A DNA stretch of 5,081 nt from Ruminococcus sp. (lineage in GTDB: Bacteria > Bacillota > Clostridia > Oscillospirales > Ruminococcaceae), in assembly GCA_003446315.1 (NCBI GenBank), contig DMBA01000246.1:1-5081 (forward strand), written 5' to 3'. Positions 5,079 to 5,081 of this stretch are shown one piece after another. Position 1 is the first letter of the stretch. Each line of letters opens with the position of its first letter. Position numbers and translations under genes: made by a program. The notes beneath the pieces were generated by a model that was given only the letters and a program-made list of their open reading frames with translations, searched no databases and was not told the DNA's origin.

Positions 5079-5081
5079 TTT

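Noticed and set aside
1..5081. CRISPR array, tRNA, insertion sequence ends or phage attachment site
   Set aside because: No spaced direct repeats, cloverleaf-like segments, transposase frames or tRNA-derived repeats were seen on either strand.

Overview
The window is a late-gene segment of a tailed bacteriophage or prophage with a long, flexible (siphovirus-type) tail, most likely from a Gram-positive Firmicutes/Clostridia host. Four things point there: the tail-tip gene order (Dit, then a Prophage_tail/Tal-type protein, then a receptor-binding accessory); a TcdE/Cph1-type holin; a CHAP plus PG_binding_1 endolysin; and strong GGAGG-type Shine-Dalgarno sites before nearly every gene. A minus-strand gene of the 'MKKIINGK' family, common in clostridial mobile elements, supports this. 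The exact host cannot be fixed from sequence alone.

Left part (1-3053, + strand): the last 72 codons of a distal tail (Dit-like) protein; a 273-aa predicted right-handed beta-helix protein with a regular cysteine ladder; a 474-aa tail-tip protein of the Prophage_tail/Tal type; and a 196-aa protein with a pyocin-knob-like domain that starts at TTG and overlaps the previous gene. Together they would build the baseplate/tip that meets the host surface.

Middle part (3050-4182, + strand): a holin that overlaps the preceding stop by ATGA, and a CHAP endolysin 1 nt further on. They form a compact lysis cassette that ends in a strong hairpin terminator directly after the endolysin stop codon. All + strand genes are packed with gaps or overlaps of only a few bases, so they should be one late operon driven from a promoter left of the window.

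Right part (4162-5078, - strand): a convergent, translationally coupled pair. The upstream gene (144 aa) belongs to the MKKIINGK-type family and carries a C-terminal segment that looks like a ribbon-helix-helix DNA-binding fold. The downstream gene (160 aa) has three Cys4 zinc-ribbon modules, and its stop codon lies in the loop of the lysis operon terminator. This pair sits where phages often carry accessory (moron) or regulatory genes and is the least explained part of the window. No RNA gene, CRISPR array, insertion sequence or attachment site was seen, and no stretch over 300 bases lacks a gene.
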